A DNA stretch of 64,000 nucleotides from Massilioclostridium coli (GCF_900095865.1 NZ_FMIZ01000007.1:186001-250000), one strand, 5' to 3'; shown: positions 25,839 through 35,778, counted from the first letter of the stretch. Made by a program: numbers and translations. The notes: generated by a model not told the origin, from the letters alone.

Positions 25839-28800
25839 ATGAGAAAAAGAAACCGTGTTGTTGCATGGATTGTTGCGTTGGCTTTACTGGTAACCATGAT
25901 GGTACCTTCTTTGGCAGTAAGCGCAGCAGAACCAGATACAACAATACAAAATCTGATGGTAGACAACGTTACCAATCCAATTGGTATCGACAACAAGACC
26001 CCATATTTTTCTTGGAATATGCAGTCCTCTGTTGTAGGTCAAAAACAAACAGCTTACCAGATTGTTGTTGAAAAATGGAATACTGTAAACGACAAAGCTG
26101 AAAAAACTGTTTGGGACACCGGCAAAGTTTCAAGCGATGTTTCGATTGATATCGCTTATGCTGGTGAGGCTTTGCAATCTTCTTCTACTTACCATTGGCA
26201 TGTTACTGTTTGGGACAAAGATGATAAATCTGTTGTTTCTGACGCAGCAACATTTGAAATGGGATTATTAGAAGAAAATGCTTTTGATGATGTACATTGG
26301 ATCCGTATGCCAAAAGCTGGCGACCCTGATCCAGACGCTCCAGAACAAGTTGCGGATACAAGCGTGTACACCATTGAATCCAACTTTAAATTCAACGACG
26401 CAGTAGGATTTGTGTTTGCTGGAACAGACAAAACACATTTCTATATGTGGCAGTTGAATAATAATATGGAAAACGGTGTGGAAGGCTCTTATATCAGACC
26501 TCATGTTTGGAATGGAGGCGGCGCACTGTTTAATCCTGAAAATGTTGGCAATTTTAATGGTTACAAATTAGATCAGGATTTAGTAAATGGTCAAACCTAC
26601 AACTTTAAATTAGTAGTAGATACTGAAAATAAAACAGTTACTACTTATTTAGATGGACAAGAAGTAAATAAAATGAACACCGGAGATGCTAATTTATCTT
26701 ATGGTAAATTGGGCTTCCGTCAAGCTACTAATCCTGCTCAGAGCTTTGTGGAAGAAGCTTGGATTGACGATTTAAAGGCAACTGCTAAAGATGGAACAAT
26801 TTTGTTTTACCAAGACTTTAGTTTGGCTTCTGATACACAGTTTGACGGTGGTGAAGTAGTAGACGGTCAGTTGCACGTTAAATGTGAAGATGACAATGTG
26901 CAATCCGACAAAGTTTTCTTTGAAAAAGATACAGAAAACTATTACCGTTTTGATGTAGATTTTACCATTAATTCTGGTAAAGCTGGCATTATGTATGGTT
27001 CTAATGCGGCAGGCAGCGTTTATTATTATTCTCAAATAAATCCATCTTACACTGGAACCTTAAATGGTGTTAATTACAATAATGAACCAGCAGTTGTACA
27101 AAACTTTAAAGATGGAAGTGCTGCTGCTTATGGTTTTGATGGTGGTAAAATTACCAATGTAGCTCAGGATGATTTTATTGGAAAACAACATCATGTAACT
27201 GTTATTGCAAACTATGGTAAACAGGTTTGGATTTATGTAGATGGTGTAGAAGCAAAATACCATGACCGCTTGGAAGATTTCTCTTTTGACGGAAAAATCG
27301 GTTTTACAAGTGATGCAGATGATGATGTTACCTATGATAATGTTTGTGTAAAAATTGATGGACAGCCTCAAGTTTTGACAGACTTTAGCACAGAAGAAAA
27401 TATCTTTGATAATGGTACTGTTAAAGATGGAACCTTGAATGTAGCTGGTGCTACCAACGCTTTCTTAACTGGTACATTGACAGGGACAGAACCTGTAGAA
27501 CCAGAACCAGCTGAACCAGTTCACTTTACCTATGAAGCGGATTTAACTATTACTGGTGATGCTGCTGGCTTGGTATTTTCTGGTACTGATAGTAATAACT
27601 TCTATATGTGGCAGTTAAATGGTGTTGACCATGATGGTCAATTATACCTGCGTCCACATATTTGGGCAAATGGTACAGCAAACTACAATGGTTATGAAGT
27701 AGATATCAGCCAATATTTTGATTTCGCAACCGAAATTCAAAATAAACAAATCCATGTTAAATTGGATGTTACAAATGATGCAGTAGTTACTTACATTAAC
27801 GATGTAAAAGTAAATACATTTGATTTAACCGGAAAACCAGGTACAATGGTTGACGGTTGTGTTGGATTCAGATCCGGTGCAAAAGGAGAAACATTTAAAG
27901 CAGATAACCTGAAAGTGGTTTCCTATGATGCCGAAGGAACTGAAACCGTAAAATACGATTATAACTTCGACGATGGCATTAACCCATTTGGCGGTTCTGC
28001 TGGACAGGCTAGCAGCAGCCAGATTGTAGATGGCCAATTTGTTGTAGCAGAAAACGCTGGCGTACTGATGACAAAAGATTTGTCTAAACTGGGTATGCCA
28101 ATGTTCCGTAAATCTTTTGACACTGCTGCTGAAAAAGAAGTAGTTAGCGCAAAAGTTTATGCATCTTCTTTAGGTGTATATGATTTATATGTAAACGGCG
28201 AACGTGTTGGTTATACCAATGCTGACGGCGAAAAAATGTATGATGAAATGAAACCAGGCTGGACCGACTACAATGAACGTATTCTGTACTATAGCCATGA
28301 TATTACTGATTTAGTAAAACAACATGGTTCCAATGTTATTTTGGCAACAATGGGTAGTGGCTGGTGGACTGGTAGGGTTTCCTATGGTACTTATGGCTAT
28401 AAAGATATGGCGTTTATGGCAAAAACCATTATCACTTATAGCGATGGTTCCCAAGAAGTAATTAACACAGATAGTTCCTGGAAAACAAGCAAAAACGGTG
28501 TAATCCGTGAAGCTGATATCTGGGATGGCGAAACTTATGACGCAAATTATCCAAGTCCAGCTGAAATTTCCACCAGCGATTATGTAGAAGACGAATCCTG
28601 GCAGAAACCAAGCTACAGCACAGACTTTAGAGGTATTATTTCTGCTCAAACCGGACAAACAATTCAGGTTCGGAAAGAATTAGAACGCACCTCTGCAAAA
28701 ACAACTGTTTATGAAGGTACAGTAGATAATGGCAGTGATTATGGCAAAATTAACGTTGTAAAAGACGATTACGCTGCAAATGATAAAATTGAACTGAAAA

Positions 28801-31553
28801 AAGGTCAGACCGCTATTTTTGATTTAGGTCAAAATATGGTAGGTTGGCCAAATATCAATATTACAGCTCCTCAAGGAACCGAAGTTGTGATGCATTTTGC
28901 TGAAATGCTGAATGACAGTGGTGAAAAATCCAGAGGTAATGATGGCCCAGAAGGCGGTTTATATACAGCAAACTACCGTTCTGCAAAAGCAACTGGTACT
29001 TACATTGCAAAAGGTGATGCAAATGAAAGTTACCGTTCTACCTTTACTTTCTACGGATTCCGCTATGTATCCGTTACAGCAACACAAGATATTACAATTA
29101 ATAGCTTTGTAGCAGAAGTAGTAGGTTCTGCAATTCCTGAAACAGGTACTTTGGAAACTTCTGATGCTTCTGTTAACCAATTAATCAGTAATGTTCTTTG
29201 GGGACAGAGAAGTAACTATCTCAGCGTTCCAACAGACTGTCCACAACGTGATGAAAAACTTGGTTGGTCCGGCGATACTCAGATCTTTGTTGGAGCAGCT
29301 TCTTACAATGCAAACGTTGCAGGTTTCTTCCATAAATGGGCTTATGATGCTCAGGATAGCCAACAAGGTGGCGCTTATACAGATACCATTCCACGTTCCG
29401 CAGCAGTAGGCGCTGGTAACGCTGCTTGGGGCGACGCTGGTATTATTGTACCTTATACTATGTACAAAATGTACGGCGATACTTTGATGATTGAAAAAAT
29501 GTATGATTCTATGACAGAATATATGCAGTGGCTGGAAGCAAGAGGATACATTGGTGCTGGCACAGGTTATGGTGACTGGTTGGCATATGAATCCAATGAA
29601 GGTCCAGTAAGAAATGTAATCGCATGTGCATACTATGCAAACGATACTTTGATGATGGCAGAAATGTGTGATGCTATCGGCAAAACAGATGAAGCTGCTT
29701 CTTACCGTCAAAGATATGAAGAAATTAAAGATTACTTCCAGGCAACATTCTTGAATGCTGATGGAACATTAAAAACTGAAAACTCTACTCAAACATGTTA
29801 TCTGATGGCTTTGAAATCCGACATGTTTGAAACAGAAGAACAAAAACAAGCTGCTGTTGATACTTTAGTTCAGAAAATTAAAGACAATGGCAATAAATTG
29901 GGTACTGGTTTCGTAGGTACTGGTGCATTAAACCAGACTTTAAGTGATGTTGGTGAAACCAATATGGCTTATACTCTGTTGTTACAGAGAGAAGATCCTT
30001 CTTGGCTCTATTCTGTAGACCAGGGTGCAACAACTATTTGGGAAAGATGGAACTCTTATACCAAAGAAAACGGTTTTGGCGATGTTAGTATGAACTCCTT
30101 TAACCATTATTCTTATGGTGCGGTATTAGAATGGATGTATAGTGATATGCTGGGTATTGAAGCGGACATTGATAATCCAGGCTTCAAACACATCATTTTA
30201 CAACCACAACCAGATACTCGTGAAGATTCTGAAATTCCTGCAAATGAACAGAGAATTACATCTGTAAAAGGTTCTTATGATTCTACATATGGTACAATCA
30301 GTGCAGAATGGAACTGGTCTGAAGACGAATTTAACTACACTGCAACAGTACCAGCAAATACTACCGCTACTGTATACTTGCCAACTACAGAAGGTCAGAC
30401 TGTTACAGTAAACGGTAAAGATGTTGCCGATTTGGATGAAGCAACCGATGGCATCAAATACATCGAAACTACAGATGGTAAAGCTGTATTTGAAGTTGTT
30501 TCCGGTACCTTTAACTTTAAATCTTCTTCCACAGAAGAACCAACACCAGGTGATGTTGATAAAACAATCCTGGAAAAAGTAATTGCAAATGCAACAGAAC
30601 TGAAAGATACAGAGGAATATACAAATGCTATTCCATCTGTAAAAGAGAGCTTTGACAAAGCATTAGCAGATGCACAGACTGTTTATGATAACCCAGCGGC
30701 GACAGACAAAGAAGTAACCAATGCATGGATGACCTTAATGGATGAAATCCATAAACTGGGCTTCCAGGCAGGGGATAAGACAGCACTGCAAAATCTGTAT
30801 GATGAAGTAAAAGATACTGACCTGAGCCAATATAAAGATGGAGCAGCAAAAGACAATTTCAAAACAGCATTAAAGAATGCAGAAACTGTATTGGCAGATA
30901 GAGATGCAATGCAGAATGAAATTGACAAAGCATATAACGACCTGAAAGCAGCATTTGATGCGTTGGAAAAACTAGCAGATAAGAGCCAGTTAAAAGCATT
31001 GTTAGATGAATGTGCAGAATTCAAAGAGGAAAATTACACCCCAGCAACATGGGAAGTATTTGCACCAATTTTGGAAAAAGCACAAGGTGTTTATGACAAT
31101 GTAGACGCTACTCAGGAAGAAGTTAATGCAGCAGTAGATGAACTGTTAGGTGGTATGTTACAGCTGAGATTTAAAGCTGATACTTCTATCTTAGAAGGAT
31201 TGGTACAACAAGTAGAAGGTATGGACTTAAGCCAATATACAGATGCTAGCGTTGCAGCATTGAAAGCAGTTTTAGGTGAATCCAAAGCAATGCTAAGCAA
31301 TGAAAACTTAAGTAAGGATGATCAGCCAGCTGTAGATGCTCAAGTTGAAAAATTGACTCAAGCAATTAATAACCTAGAAGTGAAAGATAACTCTGCTGCA
31401 AATAACAGCACAGGTTCTTCTACTCAAACAGGATCAACCACTACTGCTACAAATCAACCAGTTAGAACTGGTGATAGCTCCATTGTATTTGCGTTAGCAG
31501 CTACAATGTTAGCAGGTACTGGTATTATTGTTGCTAAAAAAAGACGTAAATAA
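25839..31553 (+). CDS. Giant cell-surface alpha-L-rhamnosidase (GH78) with LamG-like inserts
   Basis: At about 1904 residues this is the largest protein here. In order: signal peptide (about 1-30); FN3-like N-domain (about 36-145); three concanavalin/LamG-like domains (about 155-314, 322-508, 514-707), the first and third sharing FYMWQLN; the rhamnosidase N-domain (about 750-920) with YDLYVNGERVGY; the GH78 six-hairpin domain (about 1100-1450) with the canonical acidic motif TDCPQRDEKLGWSGD at 1132-1146; the C-terminal beta domain; FIVAR repeats (about 1574-1847); and PVRTGD, a hydrophobic helix and KKRRK. It should release rhamnose at the cell surface. ATG 25839, 8 bases after AAGGAG, is preferred over ATG 25833, which is too close to it. 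Confidence 0.92.
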   Translation: MRKRNRVVAWIVALALLVTMMVPSLAVSAAEPDTTIQNLMVDNVTNPIGIDNKTPYFSWNMQSSVVGQKQTAYQIVVEKWNTVNDKAEKTVWDTGKVSSDVSIDIAYAGEALQSSSTYHWHVTVWDKDDKSVVSDAATFEMGLLEENAFDDVHWIRMPKAGDPDPDAPEQVADTSVYTIESNFKFNDAVGFVFAGTDKTHFYMWQLNNNMENGVEGSYIRPHVWNGGGALFNPENVGNFNGYKLDQDLVNGQTYNFKLVVDTENKTVTTYLDGQEVNKMNTGDANLSYGKLGFRQATNPAQSFVEEAWIDDLKATAKDGTILFYQDFSLASDTQFDGGEVVDGQLHVKCEDDNVQSDKVFFEKDTENYYRFDVDFTINSGKAGIMYGSNAAGSVYYYSQINPSYTGTLNGVNYNNEPAVVQNFKDGSAAAYGFDGGKITNVAQDDFIGKQHHVTVIANYGKQVWIYVDGVEAKYHDRLEDFSFDGKIGFTSDADDDVTYDNVCVKIDGQPQVLTDFSTEENIFDNGTVKDGTLNVAGATNAFLTGTLTGTEPVEPEPAEPVHFTYEADLTITGDAAGLVFSGTDSNNFYMWQLNGVDHDGQLYLRPHIWANGTANYNGYEVDISQYFDFATEIQNKQIHVKLDVTNDAVVTYINDVKVNTFDLTGKPGTMVDGCVGFRSGAKGETFKADNLKVVSYDAEGTETVKYDYNFDDGINPFGGSAGQASSSQIVDGQFVVAENAGVLMTKDLSKLGMPMFRKSFDTAAEKEVVSAKVYASSLGVYDLYVNGERVGYTNADGEKMYDEMKPGWTDYNERILYYSHDITDLVKQHGSNVILATMGSGWWTGRVSYGTYGYKDMAFMAKTIITYSDGSQEVINTDSSWKTSKNGVIREADIWDGETYDANYPSPAEISTSDYVEDESWQKPSYSTDFRGIISAQTGQTIQVRKELERTSAKTTVYEGTVDNGSDYGKINVVKDDYAANDKIELKKGQTAIFDLGQNMVGWPNINITAPQGTEVVMHFAEMLNDSGEKSRGNDGPEGGLYTANYRSAKATGTYIAKGDANESYRSTFTFYGFRYVSVTATQDITINSFVAEVVGSAIPETGTLETSDASVNQLISNVLWGQRSNYLSVPTDCPQRDEKLGWSGDTQIFVGAASYNANVAGFFHKWAYDAQDSQQGGAYTDTIPRSAAVGAGNAAWGDAGIIVPYTMYKMYGDTLMIEKMYDSMTEYMQWLEARGYIGAGTGYGDWLAYESNEGPVRNVIACAYYANDTLMMAEMCDAIGKTDEAASYRQRYEEIKDYFQATFLNADGTLKTENSTQTCYLMALKSDMFETEEQKQAAVDTLVQKIKDNGNKLGTGFVGTGALNQTLSDVGETNMAYTLLLQREDPSWLYSVDQGATTIWERWNSYTKENGFGDVSMNSFNHYSYGAVLEWMYSDMLGIEADIDNPGFKHIILQPQPDTREDSEIPANEQRITSVKGSYDSTYGTISAEWNWSEDEFNYTATVPANTTATVYLPTTEGQTVTVNGKDVADLDEATDGIKYIETTDGKAVFEVVSGTFNFKSSSTEEPTPGDVDKTILEKVIANATELKDTEEYTNAIPSVKESFDKALADAQTVYDNPAATDKEVTNAWMTLMDEIHKLGFQAGDKTALQNLYDEVKDTDLSQYKDGAAKDNFKTALKNAETVLADRDAMQNEIDKAYNDLKAAFDALEKLADKSQLKALLDECAEFKEENYTPATWEVFAPILEKAQGVYDNVDATQEEVNAAVDELLGGMLQLRFKADTSILEGLVQQVEGMDLSQYTDASVAALKAVLGESKAMLSNENLSKDDQPAVDAQVEKLTQAINNLEVKDNSAANNSTGSSTQTGSTTTATNQPVRTGDSSIVFALAATMLAGTGIIVAKKRRK

Positions 31554-31603
31554 ATTTAATAACTGATTACGCTAAATTGCTTTTTTAAGTGAGAAGTAAT
31601 TAA

Positions 31604-31640
31604 ATAAACGGGAGACACAACTGTGTCTCCCGTTTTATTT
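31604..31640 (+). terminator. Intrinsic terminator after the second rhamnosidase
   Basis: AAACGGGAGACACA pairs with TGTGTCTCCCGTTT over a tiny loop, followed by a T-rich tail. Confidence 0.92.
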
Positions 31641-31907
31641 TGTTACTTAAATATGAATAAATCCCTAATTTTCTACCAGGAATAAATAAAAAACCTTGGA
31701 CAAAAATTACTATAAAATTTGCTTCTGTAATACGAAAATTAAAAACAGATATTTGATATAATGAAAGCTATAAGTTGTTAATTTTTAAATAATGGTTGTA
31801 TTTTGTAACGAAATGTTGATTTAAAAACACTTATATAATAGGAAAAAGAAAATTATCGATAAAAACAATGGATACATAATAGATTGGAGAAGAAGGGAGG
31901 AAAAATT
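31641..31907. other. AT-rich gap before the ECF sigma gene
   Basis: No gene seen. A block at 31664-31708 resembles one found after the second GH106 gene (49094-49137). A TGTAAC (31804) that could be an ECF-type -35 box and a TATAAT (31834) precede the sigma gene, but neither has a good partner element. Confidence 0.5.
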
Positions 31908-32384
31908 GTGGAAGAAATAAAAGAATTATATGATTTGTATCATGATGATTTATACCGTTATATTTTTTCATTAACAAAAAATCAGCATCAAACAGAAGAT
32001 ATTCTTCAATCCACTTTTTTATCCGCTCTGCAATCCCTTTCTTCTTTTCAACGAAGGTCTACCATTAAAACTTGGCTTATTGGTATTGCAAGGCATGAAT
32101 ATTTTTCTTATTTAAGGAAAAATCCAATGGAACTTGGTATATATGAGCTTACTGTTGAACCAGGAGATATTGATCCATCCGAGCATGAACTTAGTTGGAT
32201 AATCCTTCAGGAATTATCGAAATTATCTGAATTACAAAAGGAAATTGCGGTTTTGCGGCTATTTAATGAACTAACTTTCGCTGAGATTTCTATCATCATT
32301 GGTAAAACAGAGAATTATTGTAGGGTTTCATTTTTTCGGACGAAACAAAAATTAATGGAGGTATTGCAAAATGAAGCAGATTAA
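31908..32384 (+). CDS. ECF-type RNA polymerase sigma factor
   Basis: The roughly 158-residue sigma-70 family protein has region 2 (LYDLYHDDLYRYIFSLTKNQHQTEDILQSTF... IKTWLIGIARHEYFSYLRK) and region 4 (LQKEIAVLRLFNELTFAEISIIIGKTENYCRVSFFRTKQKL) and no region 3, as in ECF sigmas. It redirects RNA polymerase to a small stress- or envelope-related regulon, unknown here. GTG 31908, 6 bases after GGGAGG, is the likely start. It overlaps the next gene by 14 bp. Confidence 0.92.
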   Translation: MEEIKELYDLYHDDLYRYIFSLTKNQHQTEDILQSTFLSALQSLSSFQRRSTIKTWLIGIARHEYFSYLRKNPMELGIYELTVEPGDIDPSEHELSWIILQELSKLSELQKEIAVLRLFNELTFAEISIIIGKTENYCRVSFFRTKQKLMEVLQNEAD

Positions 32385-32907
32385 TTGTAACATGATACAA
32401 GATTTACTTCCATTGTATCAGGAAGGCTTGGTTTCTGGACAAACCAAAAAAGAAATAGATGAGCATCTGCAAAGATGCCCTCAATGCCGTGCGGTTCAAG
32501 AGAAAAACCAACAGGAATTGTTTCATCAGACTGATTTGCTCTCCAATACAAATTCCAAAGAAAAATCTGCGTTAGTTCTATTGAAGAAAATCCAAAAATC
32601 CCAAAATAGTACCTGGTATTTTACTGTGATTCTTTCTATGTTAGTAGCAGACTATCTTTCCTTGCTTTATCAAGGATGGATTGGATTTGTTCCTTGCTTA
32701 ATTCTTATACCATTTTTACTAACACTATTGTTCCATCGTTACAAAGCAATTTTAATTTTTGGAGCTCTTGAGTTTTTAATGGTAAGTATGGTGCAAACTC
32801 ACTTGATATTGGGCTTAATAGGGCTGCCATTTTTCTTTTTTTGTACAGGAAGCGGGATCATGCTGGCGAAACAAATCGAGTTGTGGAGAAAGAAGGGATT
32901 AGAATGA
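32371..32907 (+). CDS. Membrane anti-sigma factor with zinc-finger domain
   Basis: The 178-residue protein begins with a zf-HC2-like domain (residues about 1-45: CNMIQDLLPLYQEGLVS...EIDEHLQRCPQCRAVQ, i.e. the H-x3-C-x2-C metal motif) and has three to four membrane helices (about 70-165). It should hold the co-encoded sigma factor at the membrane until a signal arrives. Overlaps the sigma gene at its start and the next gene by 4 bp. Confidence 0.87.
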   Translation: MKQINCNMIQDLLPLYQEGLVSGQTKKEIDEHLQRCPQCRAVQEKNQQELFHQTDLLSNTNSKEKSALVLLKKIQKSQNSTWYFTVILSMLVADYLSLLYQGWIGFVPCLILIPFLLTLLFHRYKAILIFGALEFLMVSMVQTHLILGLIGLPFFFFCTGSGIMLAKQIELWRKKGLE

Positions 32908-33587
32908 AAAAAACAAAACGCATTGTATTATTGGTAATTTCTGTTATATGGGTCATCAGTTCCACCGGTTGTTATCTGATGGCTAAGGGAAATCCAATCC
33001 GATATTTTCAAGCAAAAAGAGAAATTCAAACTTATATTGAAAAACATTACCGAAAAGAAATTGTGATGGGGGAATTATCTTATACATCAAAGACCAATAC
33101 TTTTTATGCATCTGTTACAGAAGCGGACGATTCCAGGAACCATTCCAGTATTGTATATTATCCAACTGGAGAGATTGGAGACTATTATCAGTTTGATATT
33201 CAATCCCGTATGGAAGAAGAGGTTTCTAGTATGATTTATACTTTCCTCAATACACAAATGCAATTAACACAGGAAGATATTACCATAAATACGTTATTAG
33301 AACTACCTCCCTTCCAATATCAGTTGGACTCTTCCTATGACCCAAATATACCTGTTACCATTCAAATAGAATTGAATCAAGAATTTTCTTCCAAAGAAGA
33401 TTATATCGCAACTGCAATTCCTCTGATACAAAAACTTCAGATTTTAGGGATACCAATAGAAAATGCGAAACTGTATTCTTATCTTCCTGAAGATGGAAAC
33501 AGTTGTTACCAGACGGAATTAACTAGTTTTGAAGCAACGGAAGAAGAAATGGTATCCCATACCAAAATTGTCACAATCAAAAAATAA
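32904..33587 (+). CDS. Membrane-anchored extracytoplasmic protein of the sigma operon
   Basis: The protein is about 227 residues with an N-terminal hydrophobic segment ending STGC, a weak lipobox, so it is either a lipoprotein or a single-pass membrane protein. The rest is extracytoplasmic with no motif that I recognise; the pattern (conserved YF...EIQTYIEKHY then FYASV and YYPTGEI) resembles small Bacillus YfjL/DUF3139-like proteins, but this is weak. The start at 32904 forms an ATGA overlap with the anti-sigma gene. A sensor or target role in the sigma system is inferred from context only. Confidence 0.65.
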   Translation: MKKTKRIVLLVISVIWVISSTGCYLMAKGNPIRYFQAKREIQTYIEKHYRKEIVMGELSYTSKTNTFYASVTEADDSRNHSSIVYYPTGEIGDYYQFDIQSRMEEEVSSMIYTFLNTQMQLTQEDITINTLLELPPFQYQLDSSYDPNIPVTIQIELNQEFSSKEDYIATAIPLIQKLQILGIPIENAKLYSYLPEDGNSCYQTELTSFEATEEEMVSHTKIVTIKK

Positions 33588-33631
33588 ACGCAACTGTTAT
33601 GTTCTGCTTCTGATGGCTGAAGAAGCAGATG

Positions 33632-33661
33632 AAAAAATACCTCCCATATATTATGGGAGGC
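33632..33661 (-). terminator. Intrinsic terminator of galE
   Basis: On the minus strand CCTCCCATA pairs with TATGGGAGG and is followed by TATTTTTTC, just after the galE stop codon. Confidence 0.85.
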
Positions 33662-33677
33662 ATTCTCAACCAATTAT

Positions 33678-34691
33678 TTATTCAATTCCATTTGGATTTT
33701 TACAGATAAAATTCCAACTATCCTGGCACATATCTTCAATTGTTTTTTTGGCTGACCATCCCAACAACTCTTTGGCTTTAGAAGTATCTGCATAACAGGT
33801 AGCAATATCTCCTGCCCGCCGTTCGATAATTTGGTAAGGCAGTTTTTTTCCACAGGCTTTCTCAAATGAGCGGAAAAGTTCTAATACACTGGTACCTTTT
33901 CCTGTTCCTAAGTTAATTTCTTGAGCTCCATTATGTTCTAGTGCATATTTTACAGCATCTAAATGTCCTTTCGCCAAATCCACTACATGAATATAGTCCC
34001 GTACACCAGTGCCATCTGGAGTATCGTAATCATCGCCAAAAACTCTTAAATATTCTAGTTTTCCAATTGCAACCTGACAAATATATGGCATTAGGTTGTT
34101 TGGAATACCATTTGGGTCTTCACCAAGCAAACCGCTATGATGTGCCCCAATCGGATTAAAGTAACGCAATAGAACTATGCTCCATTTTGGATCGGATACA
34201 CAAAGATCACGTAATATTTGTTCAATCATCACTTTCGTGTACCCATATGGATTTGTTGCAGAAGTTGGCATATTTTCCTGATATGGAACGGGGTTGTTCA
34301 TACCATATACAGTCGCGGAAGAAGAAAATACAATACGGTAACAGTGGTATTTTCGCATACATTCCAAAAGGTATAAAGTACCAGTAATATTATTTGAATA
34401 ATATTCCAATGGTTTTTCTACCGATTCACCAACTGCTTTTAAGCCGGCAAAATGGATTACTGCATCAATTTGGTATTGCTGGAAGATCTGGTCTAATTCT
34501 TCTGGATGGCATAAGTCAGCTTTTATAAAATCCATCTTCTTTTCAGTAATCGTTTGAATTCGGTCTAAAACAGCTGGTTTTGAATTACAAAAGTTATCTG
34601 TTCCAACTACATGGTATCCGGACTGGATTAATTCAACACAGGTATGGCTTCCAATAAATCCGGTTGCACCTGTTACTAAAATTGTTGACAT
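33678..34691 (-). CDS. galE: UDP-glucose 4-epimerase GalE
   Basis: GalE interconverts UDP-glucose and UDP-galactose using bound NAD. The 337-residue SDR protein shows the Rossmann motif GATGFIGSHTCVELI at residues 8-22, the catalytic Ser/Tyr-x3-Lys region (SSSATVYG near 123 and YGYTKVMIE near 149) and NPIGAHHSG. The length is typical. It is monocistronic on the minus strand with its own terminator. Confidence 0.96.
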   Translation of the reverse strand: MSTILVTGATGFIGSHTCVELIQSGYHVVGTDNFCNSKPAVLDRIQTITEKKMDFIKADLCHPEELDQIFQQYQIDAVIHFAGLKAVGESVEKPLEYYSNNITGTLYLLECMRKYHCYRIVFSSSATVYGMNNPVPYQENMPTSATNPYGYTKVMIEQILRDLCVSDPKWSIVLLRYFNPIGAHHSGLLGEDPNGIPNNLMPYICQVAIGKLEYLRVFGDDYDTPDGTGVRDYIHVVDLAKGHLDAVKYALEHNGAQEINLGTGKGTSVLELFRSFEKACGKKLPYQIIERRAGDIATCYADTSKAKELLGWSAKKTIEDMCQDSWNFICKNPNGIE

Positions 34692-34935
34692 AATCGTTAC
34701 TCCTATTATCTGTTATTCATGTTTTATAAACCTCATTTTTAGCTATCTATTACTATTCCACTAAATCCAATTTTTATTGTGGTGTATTGGAATATCGTCT
34801 ATAAAACAGGTTGATATATCATTTATAATATAAAAATATTATATAGCGTTTAGTGTTTTTTGAACTATAATATAATAATTCGTAATGAAAGGGAACGATC
34901 TATTAAATAAATAAAAAAGATACTCTCAACATCAA
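34692..34935. other. Gap upstream of galE
   Basis: Very AT-rich; no gene or clear terminator identified. It must hold the galE promoter on the minus strand, which I could not place with confidence. Confidence 0.4.
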
Positions 34936-35757
34936 TCAAATAATCTGACGTTTTAACCAGCTAATAGCTTTATCAATCCAATCCTGGCAGTTTGGTTCCC
35001 ATTGCTCTGGTGTCCTCATTGTAACCTCATCCGCTAAAGCCAAACCATGGATACCACGTTCATAGATATGTAGTTCAAATGGAATTTTATGCTGGCGCAA
35101 AGCGATACTGAACAGCAGTGAGTTTTCTACTGGGACACTGGTATCTTGTTGGGTATGCCACAAAAAGGTAGGAGGTGTATTGGAAGAAACCTGATTTTCC
35201 AAAGAAAGATGCTGCAATAATGTTTCATCTGGCTGGCTTCCCATAAGATGTTCGCAAGATTCCTGATGGGTAAAGGGTCCAGTTGTAATAACAGGGTAGC
35301 ATAAGATCATTCCATTTGGCTGATATTCTGATGGAGAAGAACCCATTATTTTCTGTAGCCAGTCCTGGTTCCACATAGTTCCCAGACAAGCTGCTAAATG
35401 CCCTCCAGCAGAAAAACCATTTAGAAAAATCTGATTGGTGTCAATCGACCATTCTTCCGCATGGGAACGGATAAAACGTATGGATTCCGCTAACTGGGTT
35501 AATGCAGTTGGAAAACGGTTGGGAACAATGCTATATTGTAATACAAATGCGTTAATTCCTTGTGATAAAAAACGCATTGCAACAGGTTCCCCTTCTCGTA
35601 CCGAACGTCTGCTATATCCACCACCAGGACAGATAATCACGGCCGGCCTTAATTTTCCTTGTGCGATTGGAGGATTTAATAAATAAGCTTGTAAAACTGG
35701 CTGTTCCAGTCCAATTACTGGGCAGTTGGTGTTGATAAAATATTCCTGATAAATCAT
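34936..35757 (-). CDS. Alpha/beta-hydrolase, acetylesterase-like (BD-FAE type)
   Basis: The 273-residue protein has the oxyanion-loop motif ICPGGGYSRRS (near residue 42), the nucleophile elbow GFSAGGHLA (near 118), an acidic residue near TSVPVENS, and the catalytic His in HGLALADE. It resembles xylan/cephalosporin-C acetylesterases and BD-FAE bifunctional feruloyl/acetyl esterases that deacylate plant polysaccharides. There is no signal peptide, so it would act on imported oligosaccharides. Co-occurrence with the rhamnosidases suggests plant-glycan breakdown, though not proven. Confidence 0.85.
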   Translation of the reverse strand: MIYQEYFINTNCPVIGLEQPVLQAYLLNPPIAQGKLRPAVIICPGGGYSRRSVREGEPVAMRFLSQGINAFVLQYSIVPNRFPTALTQLAESIRFIRSHAEEWSIDTNQIFLNGFSAGGHLAACLGTMWNQDWLQKIMGSSPSEYQPNGMILCYPVITTGPFTHQESCEHLMGSQPDETLLQHLSLENQVSSNTPPTFLWHTQQDTSVPVENSLLFSIALRQHKIPFELHIYERGIHGLALADEVTMRTPEQWEPNCQDWIDKAISWLKRQII

Positions 35758-35778
35758 GTTTTGTCTCCTTATTTATAA

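Noticed and set aside
29181-29711. 176-codon minus-strand ORF inside the second rhamnosidase
   Set aside because: Antisense to the GH78 catalytic domain; Cys/Ser-rich composition typical of shadow frames.
30560-31380. Repeated segments in the rhamnosidase 3' end as a tandem DNA repeat
   Set aside because: The repeats are protein-level FIVAR units with much diverged DNA, not a nucleotide satellite or CRISPR array.
33604-33628. CTGCTTCT/AGAAGCAG hairpin as terminator of the ECF sigma operon
   Set aside because: No T tract follows the stem on the plus strand; termination there is not supported.
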